A stretch of 64,000 nucleotides of DNA, taken from positions 558,001 to 622,000 of the forward strand of contig JAXMGD010000002.1 in NCBI GenBank assembly GCA_046347475.1, written 5' to 3'. Made by a program: the position numbers and the translations under genes. Origin of the DNA: CAMCXE01 sp046347475 (lineage in GTDB: Bacteria > Pseudomonadota > Gammaproteobacteria > Pseudomonadales > Cellvibrionaceae). Position 1 is the stretch's first letter. Each line of letters opens with the position of its first letter. Under the pieces are notes generated by a model, which searched no databases, was not told the origin of the DNA, and saw only the letters and a program-made list of their open reading frames with translations. Positions 54,373 to 64,000 of this stretch are shown in pieces.

Positions 54373-55095
54373 TTAGTTAAATAAACTGGATTGATCGCGA
54401 ATAGAAACCGCCGCCTCTGAGCTGTCGTTTTCCTCTTCGCTCGAAGCATCTAGCTGCGCTAACTCCTCCTCGTTAGCCAGCACCGCCAGGGCATCGTCAT
54501 TCACCATACTGGTAATGGCGGGGCGAATACGCAGGTAACTTTCCGGGTTTTCTAAATCATCTTCTTGTTGATAACTTAATAAACGCAACTGACGCAAACG
54601 GCGAAATAAGGCGCGTCGCTCGGTGAGATTGTCCGGCAGTGTGCGTTTTAATAAATTAGTAAACGCGATGGAGAGCGCTTCCATAGACACCAACACACAG
54701 CCGTTTTCATCCACTTTAGCCTCGCGCAGATGTTTGGCATATTCAATGCGGCACACCAAAATTAACGCCACTTCCATTTGATTTAAACGCGCCCGCAAGC
54801 CGCCGTTAAAGGGCGTGTGTTCATCATCTTGCATATCCGGCACACTCGCCCCCGGCGGGTAGGCGCGCACAAAAGCAAAGCGGCGGTCGTGCTGCAGGCG
54901 AATGGCCAGTACACTTAAATAATCTTCCACCAGTGCTTCCACCTGCACAAAACGATCATAGAGTTTCTGCTCGATTTGGCTTTCATCGCGGCATAAGACG
55001 CCGTAATCCAGCAGGCGAATAACAATTTCTGAAAAATCATCAGCGGATAATTGCAGGCTGCTTAAGCGCTCAGCTAACCATTGTTTAAGCATCAT
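54373..55095 (-). CDS. mksE: MksE/JetB-type subunit (DUF4194)
   Basis: 240 residues matching the DUF4194 subunit that regulates the kleisin-ATPase ring. The N-terminal helix-rich domain (LKQWLAERLSSLQLSADDF; FSEIVIRLLDYGVLCRDES) and the winged-helix-like segment LTERRALFRRLRQLRLLSYQ are visible. The C terminus is acidic. The start at 55095 overlaps the end of mksB by 11 bases and has GGAG seven bases upstream; a longer frame reaching 55137 overlaps more and lacks a ribosome site. It acts between MksB and MksF. Confidence 0.85.
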   Translation of the reverse strand: MMLKQWLAERLSSLQLSADDFSEIVIRLLDYGVLCRDESQIEQKLYDRFVQVEALVEDYLSVLAIRLQHDRRFAFVRAYPPGASVPDMQDDEHTPFNGGLRARLNQMEVALILVCRIEYAKHLREAKVDENGCVLVSMEALSIAFTNLLKRTLPDNLTERRALFRRLRQLRLLSYQQEDDLENPESYLRIRPAITSMVNDDALAVLANEEELAQLDASSEEENDSSEAAVSIRDQSSLFN

Positions 55096-56521
55096 GGCGC
55101 ATCTCCAATGACAGGGTAAAATCATCCGCCTGATCAAAATAGGTGTTGGAATAGGTCTGCTGGTTGTACTTCACCACAAAGCGATAATCCGAACTTTGAT
55201 TGGTGGTGGAGGCTAATTCGATTATATAGGCCAAATTTAATAAGTCCTGGGCAGAATCAATCGGGAGATCTTTGGTGTGAATAGTATTGGTTTCTTTTAA
55301 GGCTTCGCCTATATAGTGGCGCAGAGTTTTGTTGTTAATTAAAAAGGCTTGATCGAGCAACGCCTGCACCATTAATTCGCGGTGGGCGCCTGAGTCGAGC
55401 ATTTCTGGCTCCTCAATGTGGGTGCTAACAAAACGCTCCCGGCGTTTTTGGCCGAGTTTAATTTGCGCCGGGTCCACCAGGCCCAATTGGGCGGAGGCCA
55501 TGGCATCACCCGCCAAATCCAAACGGCGGGCGCATTCCTCAGCGGGTAATTTTAATAACACATCGCAGGTGCGCACCCATTTATCATCCCGGCTGGACGT
55601 TAAATAACCCAGCTGGCGAATAATAATATCGGCGCGTTTGGTAAAGCCCTGCAGCGCTTGACGCAAAGCGGGCAGCATAATTTCGGCGGCGTTGTGCATA
55701 CGCTGTTCAATGGTATCGAGCAGATGCCATAAAATAGAGGCCTGCTGGTCGATTAATTCCGGTAATACATGGCGCAATTTGCGCTCGGCATCCTGTTTAA
55801 ACGCCTTGTCTTTGCGGCGAATTTTACCTAGAACACTGGCGATGCGGTCGCGGTGTTTTTCCACACTGTCAGCGGTTAACCGCACAGATAAATCCGGCTG
55901 AAAGCGTTTTTCCATAAAATCAAAAAATTGCTCGGTGGCCTGCTGTACTAATAATTGTGTTTCGGCCTCGCGTACCAATTCGCGTTTGCGCTCTTCTAAT
56001 TCACTAATAACATCGGTGAAATCGCTGATAATGCGCTCAGAAAAATCCCAAGCATCTAATAAATCGTGAATTTCACCGCGGCTTAAAAAAGCCTCGAGGG
56101 CATTTAGGGTATTGCGGGTGTTGCGGTGGCGGGTGCGGGAGGCGCGCCGCTCGGCCTCCACCAAGGGGGCGGCAAATAAACGCCCGGCGCGGGTAAACGG
56201 ATAGGTAGTGTGCAGGCTGGCCGGGTCCACGTGTTTATCCAGCCAACCGTTTTCCAACAGAATTTGCAGAATCCAACGGGCCTGTTCGCGCAGGCTTTTA
56301 AACCGCTGCTCCTGCTCGCTCTCCTCACCCTCTAATACCGGCGAGCGCGCTAGGGCCTCTTCAAAAATATCCAGTAACTGGTCGCGGCTTAAGGACTGGC
56401 CGTACTCGGCGGCGGCGCCATACAGGCGCTGATGCAGCAGGCACAAACACTCGGCAACCTGGGCGCGGTATTTAGTGGTGAGGGGTCTGAAAAACTGGGC
56501 GCGAGAATCGACGAAGAACAT
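55085..56521 (-). CDS. mksB: MksB/JetA-type kleisin subunit
   Basis: 478 residues, first gene of the three. The N-terminal region (RPLTTKYRAQVAECLCLLHQRLYG) and a winged-helix segment are followed by long amphipathic helices (FSERIISDFTDVISELEERK; DSVEKHRDRIASVLGKIRR) typical of the bacterial kleisin-like JetA/MksB proteins, and a C-terminal winged helix that binds the ATPase head. It bridges the MksF head domains. The start at 56521 (MFFVDSRAQFF) has AGGAG upstream; an in-frame longer reading is not supported. The order B-E-F is canonical. Confidence 0.85.
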   Translation of the reverse strand: MFFVDSRAQFFRPLTTKYRAQVAECLCLLHQRLYGAAAEYGQSLSRDQLLDIFEEALARSPVLEGEESEQEQRFKSLREQARWILQILLENGWLDKHVDPASLHTTYPFTRAGRLFAAPLVEAERRASRTRHRNTRNTLNALEAFLSRGEIHDLLDAWDFSERIISDFTDVISELEERKRELVREAETQLLVQQATEQFFDFMEKRFQPDLSVRLTADSVEKHRDRIASVLGKIRRKDKAFKQDAERKLRHVLPELIDQQASILWHLLDTIEQRMHNAAEIMLPALRQALQGFTKRADIIIRQLGYLTSSRDDKWVRTCDVLLKLPAEECARRLDLAGDAMASAQLGLVDPAQIKLGQKRRERFVSTHIEEPEMLDSGAHRELMVQALLDQAFLINNKTLRHYIGEALKETNTIHTKDLPIDSAQDLLNLAYIIELASTTNQSSDYRFVVKYNQQTYSNTYFDQADDFTLSLEMRHDA

Positions 56522-56612
56522 GGCAGGGCCGCTCCTAAGAAGCGGCGCATTATACATAAAGGCAACCGGCCAGATGGCGGCGCCCTTCACTTCTTTTTAC
56601 CCCCCCTAAGCC

Positions 56613-57128
56613 CTATTCGCTAGGCGGGAGATTCTCCTCAATACTGAGCAGACCCAAGAACCACTGATGCTGATTAAGGCTGCCGCTGGTGCGGTACACC
56701 CCCACCAGATCCAGCTGCGCACAGGCCATGGCCGCCAGTTCCCAGGCCATACCTGGGTCTATTTCGAAGGCCTCGCTCTGGGTGAAATCCTCTACACCAA
56801 ATTGTTCAGCCAGGGCCTTAACCGGCGCGCAGGCGGCTTGCTGAGCGGGCGAGAGGGTTTTATTGGCAAAGCCCCACAGCCAGGTGCTCTCTTCCGGGGC
56901 GAAGCTGCCGAGCACCACCACTTGGGCACGCAGATCAATTTTAACTTTGGGGTCATCATAAAGTGCCAATGCGCTGCTGGCCGGGTCAAACCACCAGCGC
57001 GCTTGACGGCCCATATTGTAGCGGGCGAGCAGATTGGCCTGCTTGGCTTCTAATTGGGCGACACAGGTATCGATAAAGGCGTAAAAAGCTTCGGGGCTTG
57101 ATGATTCGGCGGGAGTTGGCTGGGTCAT
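56613..57128 (-). CDS. DUF6882-like protein
   Basis: 171 residues, acidic, without membrane segments. Conserved-looking blocks are RWWFDPASSALALYDDPKVK, LGSFAPEESTWLWGFANKTL and GMAWELAAMACAQLDLVGVYR. The Trp-rich WLWGFAN pattern fits the DUF6882 family; function unknown. It lies just upstream of mksB in the same direction (gap about 90 bases), which may be coincidental; it could also be transcribed with the CheX gene upstream. Confidence 0.6.
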   Translation of the reverse strand: MTQPTPAESSSPEAFYAFIDTCVAQLEAKQANLLARYNMGRQARWWFDPASSALALYDDPKVKIDLRAQVVVLGSFAPEESTWLWGFANKTLSPAQQAACAPVKALAEQFGVEDFTQSEAFEIDPGMAWELAAMACAQLDLVGVYRTSGSLNQHQWFLGLLSIEENLPPSE

Positions 57129-57159
57129 AAGTAGCGCAAAAGCGCCATGGTAGCCTGCT

Positions 57160-57609
57160 TTAATGCTCCAAACAAACCACCACGGTGGCGGCGTAGGATT
57201 TCCAAAATACAGGAATCACAAAACAGCGGGTGTGTTTGGGTGTGTAGATTTTATCGACCGCGCCTTCAATCATCACCGGCACCGAAATTAAAAATTCGCG
57301 GCCAAACACTTTGCGCGCATTGCCAGAAATGGTATTGGCCACCTCACCGACTAAATCCAAAATATTATCCACACTGGTATCCACCTCACCCAGGGCCAGC
57401 AATAAATGCGTCAGCAATAAACGCGGGGCGGAAAAATATACCGAGCCGCGATAAGGGCCCGAAACACCAATAATACCGGTAAAATCGTGCATGACGGGCT
57501 CAGCCGTTTCCGCTAAATAAGGCGAGCCCACTTTGACGCCTTTATCGGCCGTGTGGTGAAAATAATTCAACACACCTTCAACAAATACCTGCAGCGCTTC
57601 TTCATTCAT
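57160..57609 (-). CDS. CheX-like phosphatase
   Basis: 149 residues with the CheX fold. The active-site helix pattern appears as DNILDLVGEVANTISGNARKV near residues 80-98 (Glu and Asn spaced as in CheX), preceded by YRGSVYFSAPRLLLTHLLLA. CheX removes phosphate from CheY-type receivers. It overlaps the response regulator gene by four bases (ATGA), so it almost certainly acts on that regulator. Confidence 0.88.
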   Translation of the reverse strand: MNEEALQVFVEGVLNYFHHTADKGVKVGSPYLAETAEPVMHDFTGIIGVSGPYRGSVYFSAPRLLLTHLLLALGEVDTSVDNILDLVGEVANTISGNARKVFGREFLISVPVMIEGAVDKIYTPKHTRCFVIPVFWKSYAATVVVCLEH

Positions 57610-58001
57610 AATGCATCCTCCACCAATTCACACAAGGCCTCGTTTAATTGGCGCTCAGTAAAAGGTTTACACAAAAAGCCCCGCGCACCTTTCTCCAGGG
57701 CTTCAATGCCAGTGGCCTTATCAGCCAATGCCGAAATAACCAAAATGCGCAGCTCAGGGTTGTGGGCCATGAGTTTTTCAATACACGCAATGCCATCCAT
57801 ATGCGGCATGGTGATATCCATCGTAATTAATTCCGGGCGGTGTTTAGCATAGGCAATTAACGCCTCCGCACCTGAGCCTGCACTGGCCACTACGCGAAAA
57901 AATGCGCCCTCTGCCGCCCGTTCAATTTTGCGGCGAATCACATTGGAATCGTCCACCACCAACATAGAATAAATGCGTTTAGGTTTATCAAATGCCGACA
58001 T
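57606..58001 (-). CDS. CheY-type response regulator
   Basis: 131 residues, a single receiver domain. The phospho-acceptor Asp is in LITMDITMPHMDG (near 61), the acidic pocket in LVVDDSNV (near 17), and the conserved Lys in GFLCKPF (near 112). It has no output domain, so it passes the signal by protein contact. It lies between the sensor kinase and CheX genes in one operon: kinase, receiver, phosphatase. Confidence 0.93.
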   Translation of the reverse strand: MSAFDKPKRIYSMLVVDDSNVIRRKIERAAEGAFFRVVASAGSGAEALIAYAKHRPELITMDITMPHMDGIACIEKLMAHNPELRILVISALADKATGIEALEKGARGFLCKPFTERQLNEALCELVEDAL

Positions 58002-58006
58002 AATTA

Positions 58007-60145
<2,139 letters not shown>

Positions 60146-60619
60146 CAGCACACAACAACCCTCAGGGCAATAAAAACAGTTTGCGCCTTGCATCACCATC
60201 GACACATCATTGTGCGCGTCTGCATTAGCAGCTCTTATGCCAATAAACCAAGCGATAAAAACAATTGAAGTGTTTTGGCGTCAGGATTGGTTAATTAATG
60301 ACAAATTCTCTCCCGCCGCGCTCAACAGCCGCACTTTAAATGCGCTTATTTGCAAGCCGCGAACTAACTGAAGGCTTAAGTCAGATTCCGCCGAGCTATT
60401 AAATGGCGCAATGCACCTTGATAAATGCGCTGTTACAAGGCAAATATTGGGGCCTCACCCAATGGACTAAATAGGATTAATGTATTTAGGCTGGGCCTAA
60501 TTACTGGGGACTCGTATCAGTTGCGCAGGTAATTTATCTTGGTGTTAGGGAATTTTTTGCCCCTTCGTGGTGAGCTTGGCGCCCTCCAGCAATTGGCTCA
60601 CACCAATCGAGTTAGTAAC

Positions 60620-60749
60620 TGGGCAAAAATATAGAATGCAGAGTATTTCAGACCGTCAAAAAGAGGAGCCTTTTTGAAGAAGGCAGGCCTACTAGGGAAG
60701 CATGTACGGCATGTCTGAGAATGCTATGTTTTCTTTATTGTTGGCTAGA
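60620..60749 (+). repeat. R1 palindromic element, copy D (diverged)
   Basis: Shares the core AGTATTTCAGACCGTCAAAA and the hairpin CGTCAAAAAG/CTTTTTGAAG with one change, but the ends have diverged and the second arm reads GCCTACTAGGGAAGCATGTA. Upstream of mutS. Confidence 0.8.
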
Positions 60750-60754
60750 GGAAG

Positions 60755-60862
60755 CTCTGATTAAAGGGTATTTTCAAAACCGTCGCGGGCAGGAAGCCCG
60801 CGCCGAATTACATGTATGGACGTACTCGTGCGTTTTTGAAAATACCCCTTAATCGGAGGTTC
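60755..60862 (+). repeat. R3 element, variant copy D
   Basis: Starts CTCTGATTAAAGGGTATTTT and ends AAAATACCCCTTAATCGGAG, so the end arms pair but with different bases from copies B and C. The core GAAGCCCGCGCCG and GTACTCGTGCGTTTTTGAAA is shared. Confidence 0.75.
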
Positions 60863-60949
60863 CCTAGGTCGTTATTCTCGGTGTACCCGGAATTAACTCG
60901 ACGAAACCTGTGCCACTCCCCCTAGGCTTCAATGTCAGTAAGTTAAGGA

Positions 60950-61135
60950 TTTGGTGCGATTATCCCAGCGGTTTGCGCTCCCCAGAAACCCCACCCCAAT
61001 TGCTCCTCCTTTAAAAGGGGAGGGAGCGAATAACCTTGAAAACAAGCACAACCCCTTCATTTAGGGTTTCTTGGCGCCGCCCCTTTTCAAGGGGAGGCTG
61101 GGTGGGGTTTCTGGCGGACGGCAAAATCGCCTAAA
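60950..61135 (+). repeat. R2 inverted-repeat element, copy B
   Basis: Core 60982-61114 with CCAGAAACCCCACCCC, CTCCTTTAAAAGGGGAGG and GGGGAGGCTGGGTGGGGTTT. It shares flanks with copy A at 7330. Confidence 0.85.
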
Positions 61136-61161
61136 AAAACCGTATGAACCCCTTAAAGAGC

Positions 61162-61282
61162 CTCTGATTAATTCCGGGTTTTGGTTTTTTTCAAAACCGT
61201 CGGGGGCATGGAGCCCGCGCCGGAGCTACAGGGAGGTACTCGGGCGTTTTTGAAAAAAGTCAAAATTTGGAATTAATCAGAG
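61162..61282 (+). repeat. R3 inverted-repeat element, copy C
   Basis: About 120 bp: CTCTGATTAATTCCGGGTTT at the left, GGAATTAATCAGAG at the right, core GAGCCCGCGCCGGAGC. With R1-D, R3-D and R2-B it fills most of the gene-free region 60206-61435; 60206-60600 shows nothing recognisable. Confidence 0.88.
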
Positions 61283-61435
61283 CATCCTTAACTTAATGAC
61301 ATTGCCATAGGCAGAAGAGACTAAACGCAGGCGTTACAGGGTTGGCACATACAGGCCGCAGGTGTGCCCGCTGTCACCTATATGGCGGTGAAGCTTCGGG
61401 TTAAACTGCGCGCCTTTTTCGCCGCACTGATTGAT

Positions 61436-64000
61436 ATGGCCATGCTTGATTCCGCCTCTGAACTTCACACCCCCATGATGCAGCAATACCTGCGTATCAA
61501 AGCCCAGCACAGCACTGAGTTGGTGTTCTACCGCATGGGGGATTTTTACGAACTGTTCTTTGACGATGCCAAAACTGCCTCCCGCGTGCTGGATGTAACC
61601 CTCACGGCGCGGGGCAAAACCGCGGGCGAGCCCATCCCCATGTGCGGCGTGCCCTATCACGCGGCGGAATCCTACATAGGCAAGCTGGTGCGCAACGGCT
61701 ATTCCATTGCTATTTGCGAGCAAATTGGCGACCCGGCCACCAGCAAAGGCCCAGTGGAGCGCCAGGTGATGCGCGTGGTCACGCCGGGCACGGTGAGCGA
61801 TGAAGCCTTTATGGATTCCGGCCGCGACAATCTGTTAGTGGCCCTGCACCCGGCGGCCAGCGGGTTTGGCCTGGCGAGTTTGGATATGAGCAGCGGCCGC
61901 TTCAGCCTGATGGAATTGGCCGACACACAAGAAGTACAAGCCGAGCTTGAGCGCCTGCGGCCAGCGGAACTGTTAATTCCCGATACGTTTAATAGCGGCG
62001 ACTTGTGCCTGCCGGTGCGCGGCGTGCGCAAACGGCCCATTTGGGAGTTTGAACTGGAACAGGCTCGCCGCCAGCTCTCCCAGCATTTTGCGGTGCGCGA
62101 TCTGATCGGTTTTGGTTGCGATGAAGCGGCGCGCGCGCTCTGTGCCGCAGGCGCCCTCTATACCTACGCCAAAGAAACCCAGCGCACCCATTTAAGCCAG
62201 ATTCAAAGCCTCAGGCTTGAGAGCCTCGCCCAAACCGTCGCCATGGACAGCGCCACCCGGCGCAATTTGGAAATCGATCAAAATCTCAAAGGCGGCGAAG
62301 AATTTACCCTCTTCGCCCAGCTCAACACCTGCGTCACCCCCATGGGGGCTAGGCTCATGCGCCGCTGGCTGCACCAACCCCTGCGCGATGCCGAACGCCT
62401 AGGCCTGCGCCAAGATGCCATAGCTGCACTGCTGGCCAACTACCACTACGAAGCCCTGCGCAGTGAGCTCAAACCCATCGGCGATTTAGAGCGCATTTTA
62501 GGCCGCATCGCGCTGCGCTCAGCCAGGCCGCGCGATCTTGCTCGCCTCGGCCAGTCCCTCGCCGCCCTGCCAGCCTTAACCCAGTTATTACAGCCACTCA
62601 ATAGCGCTCCTATCAGCGCCCTGGCCACTCAAGTGGGCGAATACCCGGCCCTTGCCGACCTGCTGCAGCGCGCGCTGGTGGACAACCCGCCGGTGGTGAT
62701 TCGCGAAGGCGGCGTTATAGCCGAGGGGTTTGATGCGGAGCTTGATGAGCTGCGGGCCATCAGCACTAATGCCGGTGATTATCTCGTGCGCTTAGAGCAA
62801 CAGGAAAAAGCCCGCACCGGGCTTTCCACCTTAAAAGTCGGCTACAACCGGGTGCAGGGTTATTTTATTGAGCTTTCGCGCGGCCAGGCCGAACAGGCCC
62901 CCGCCGACTACATCCGCAGGCAGACCCTCAAGGGTGCCGAGCGTTTTATTACGCCGGAATTAAAAGCCTTTGAGGATAAAGCCTTATCAGCCAAAAGCCG
63001 GGCCTTAGCGCGGGAGAAACAGCTGTATGACGAGCTGATCGAGCGCATTAATGAAGACCTCTACCCCTTACAAACCACCAGCAATGCCCTGTGTGAGCTG
63101 GATGTGCTGAGCAGCCTTAGTGAGCGGGCCGAAACCCTGCGCCTGTGCCGCCCGACTTTTAGCGATACACCGGGCATTCAGATTAGCGAGGGCCGCCACC
63201 TGGTGGTGGAAGCCGTGCTGGACAGCCCGTTTGTCGCCAATGATTTAAACCTCAACCGCGAGCAGCCAATGCTGATCATTACCGGCCCCAACATGGGCGG
63301 TAAATCTACCTATATGCGGCAGACGGCCCTTATTGTGCTGATGGCGCAGATAGGCTCGTATGTGCCTGCTACCGCCGCCTCTTTGGGCCTGGTGGATAAA
63401 ATTTTTACCCGCATAGGCTCCTCCGATGACCTGGCGGGCGGCCAGTCCACCTTTATGGTGGAGATGAGCGAAACCGCCAATATCCTCCACAACGCCACCG
63501 ATCACAGCCTGGTATTAATGGATGAAGTGGGGCGCGGCACCAGCACCTACGACGGCCTATCCTTAGCCTGGGCCTGCGCCGAGTATTTGGCCCAGCGGGT
63601 GCGCGCGCTTACCCTATTTGCCACCCATTATTTTGAAATCACCCGCCTGCCCGAGCGCTTGCCGCAGGTGGGCAACGTGCACCTGGCCGCCACTGAGCAC
63701 AATGACCGCCTAGTGTTTTTACACCACATTCAAGCCGGGCCTGCGAGCAAGAGTTTCGGCCTGCAGGTGGCTAAACTCGCCGGCATTCCCGCCGCCGTCA
63801 TCGACAGCGCCAAGGCGCAACTGGCGATTTTAGAAGGCACCCCAGCACCGGCCTTAACTGACAGCGCCGCGCTGCAGGCGGAACCCTCGGCCAGCAACGC
63901 GCTGGCTGAGCCTAAAACACGCAAAAGTAAACAAGCCCAACAGGATATTTTTGCCTCCGCCGGGAAACTCGATGCCTATATTGCCGCCATTAACCCAGAT
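61436..64000 (+). CDS. mutS: DNA mismatch repair protein MutS (3' end outside window)
   Basis: About 855 residues are present, nearly the full protein. The mismatch-recognition domain begins HTPMMQQYLRIKAQH with the Phe-X-Glu region FYRMGDFYELFFDD; the connector, lever and clamp follow; and the ATPase domain has Walker A ITGPNMGGKSTYMRQ, Walker B VLMDEVGRGTS and the helix-turn-helix near AGIPAAVIDSAK. It binds mismatches and recruits MutL. The start is uncertain: ATG 61436, ATG 61442 or further upstream (frame open to 61382); 61436 was chosen as closest to the usual N-terminal length. The end lies beyond 64000. Confidence 0.93.
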   Translation, partial: MAMLDSASELHTPMMQQYLRIKAQHSTELVFYRMGDFYELFFDDAKTASRVLDVTLTARGKTAGEPIPMCGVPYHAAESYIGKLVRNGYSIAICEQIGDPATSKGPVERQVMRVVTPGTVSDEAFMDSGRDNLLVALHPAASGFGLASLDMSSGRFSLMELADTQEVQAELERLRPAELLIPDTFNSGDLCLPVRGVRKRPIWEFELEQARRQLSQHFAVRDLIGFGCDEAARALCAAGALYTYAKETQRTHLSQIQSLRLESLAQTVAMDSATRRNLEIDQNLKGGEEFTLFAQLNTCVTPMGARLMRRWLHQPLRDAERLGLRQDAIAALLANYHYEALRSELKPIGDLERILGRIALRSARPRDLARLGQSLAALPALTQLLQPLNSAPISALATQVGEYPALADLLQRALVDNPPVVIREGGVIAEGFDAELDELRAISTNAGDYLVRLEQQEKARTGLSTLKVGYNRVQGYFIELSRGQAEQAPADYIRRQTLKGAERFITPELKAFEDKALSAKSRALAREKQLYDELIERINEDLYPLQTTSNALCELDVLSSLSERAETLRLCRPTFSDTPGIQISEGRHLVVEAVLDSPFVANDLNLNREQPMLIITGPNMGGKSTYMRQTALIVLMAQIGSYVPATAASLGLVDKIFTRIGSSDDLAGGQSTFMVEMSETANILHNATDHSLVLMDEVGRGTSTYDGLSLAWACAEYLAQRVRALTLFATHYFEITRLPERLPQVGNVHLAATEHNDRLVFLHHIQAGPASKSFGLQVAKLAGIPAAVIDSAKAQLAILEGTPAPALTDSAALQAEPSASNALAEPKTRKSKQAQQDIFASAGKLDAYIAAINPD

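Noticed and set aside
50628..56521. A complete Wadjet defence system
   Set aside because: No JetD nuclease gene is present in the window, so only the MksBEF/JetABC part can be supported.
61334..62628. Several open minus-strand frames of 60-130 codons opposite mutS
   Set aside because: They are mirror frames of the mutS coding sequence with no ribosome sites or family features.

Overview
The window reads as chromosome of a gammaproteobacterium, most likely a member of the Cellvibrionaceae (relatives of Cellvibrio, Saccharophagus and Teredinibacter). This is inferred from the housekeeping gene order (tRNA-Leu, rnr, rlmB, rpsF, rpsR, rplI, dnaB as in pseudomonads), a poly-serine linker in a secreted lipoprotein, DUF1592/DUF1552 proteins and many short interspersed palindromic repeats. 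No phage, insertion sequence, CRISPR array or rRNA operon was seen.

Layout. 0-1.4 kb: end of an EptA-type phosphoethanolamine transferase overlapping a PAP2 phosphatase (envelope lipid modification). 1.6-7.2 kb: a complete yejABEF-type peptide ABC importer on the minus strand with a recognisable promoter. 7.8-9.6 kb: an SbmA/YddA-type ABC protein. 9.6-11.1 kb: an Aer-like PAS chemoreceptor split by a frameshift in a G6 run. 11.6-13.4 kb: divergent SDR oxidoreductase and LysR regulator with a 9-bp inverted repeat between them. 13.5-17.0 kb: a type VI secretion accessory group (DUF2169, PAAR-like DUF4150, TIGR02270) beside an unrecognised gene. 17.7-24.9 kb: nitrilase-family amidase, panC, a CheC plus GGDEF pair, an MBL hydrolase, DUF2750, MAPEG and DUF3014 proteins. 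25.0-40.3 kb: the dnaB/ribosomal-protein block and the rlmB/rnr/tRNA-Leu block, separated by roughly 8 kb carrying DUF1566 proteins, the DUF1592/DUF1552 pair and a D-lactate dehydrogenase-like gene. 40.3-45.3 kb: DinB, GFA, a beta-propeller protein, an orphan SUFU-domain gene and a secreted unknown, among repeat-rich noncoding DNA. 45.6-50.6 kb: a ToxR/CadC-like membrane regulator, a strongly structured noncoding segment and a secreted alpha/beta hydrolase with an in-frame stop. 50.6-56.5 kb: an MksBEF/JetABC SMC-like complex without a JetD gene. 56.6-60.1 kb: DUF6882, CheX, a response regulator and a PilJ-type sensor kinase broken by several frameshifts and a 36-nt poly-T run. 61.4-64.0 kb: mutS, running off the end.

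How genes work together. The four yej genes form one importer. rpsF-rpsR-rplI form one ribosomal operon with its own promoter and a leader resembling the 16S rRNA S6:S18 site. MksB/E/F are one complex. The broken sensor, the response regulator and CheX form one signalling operon. DUF2169-DUF4150-TIGR02270 form one secretion-accessory operon.

The most unusual content is noncoding: six families of interspersed inverted or tandem repeats (called R1 to R6 here), some nested, and a riboswitch-like or small-RNA-like structured segment at 48554-48746. Clustered frameshifts in a few genes suggest either local gene decay or sequence/assembly errors, so these genes should be read with care.
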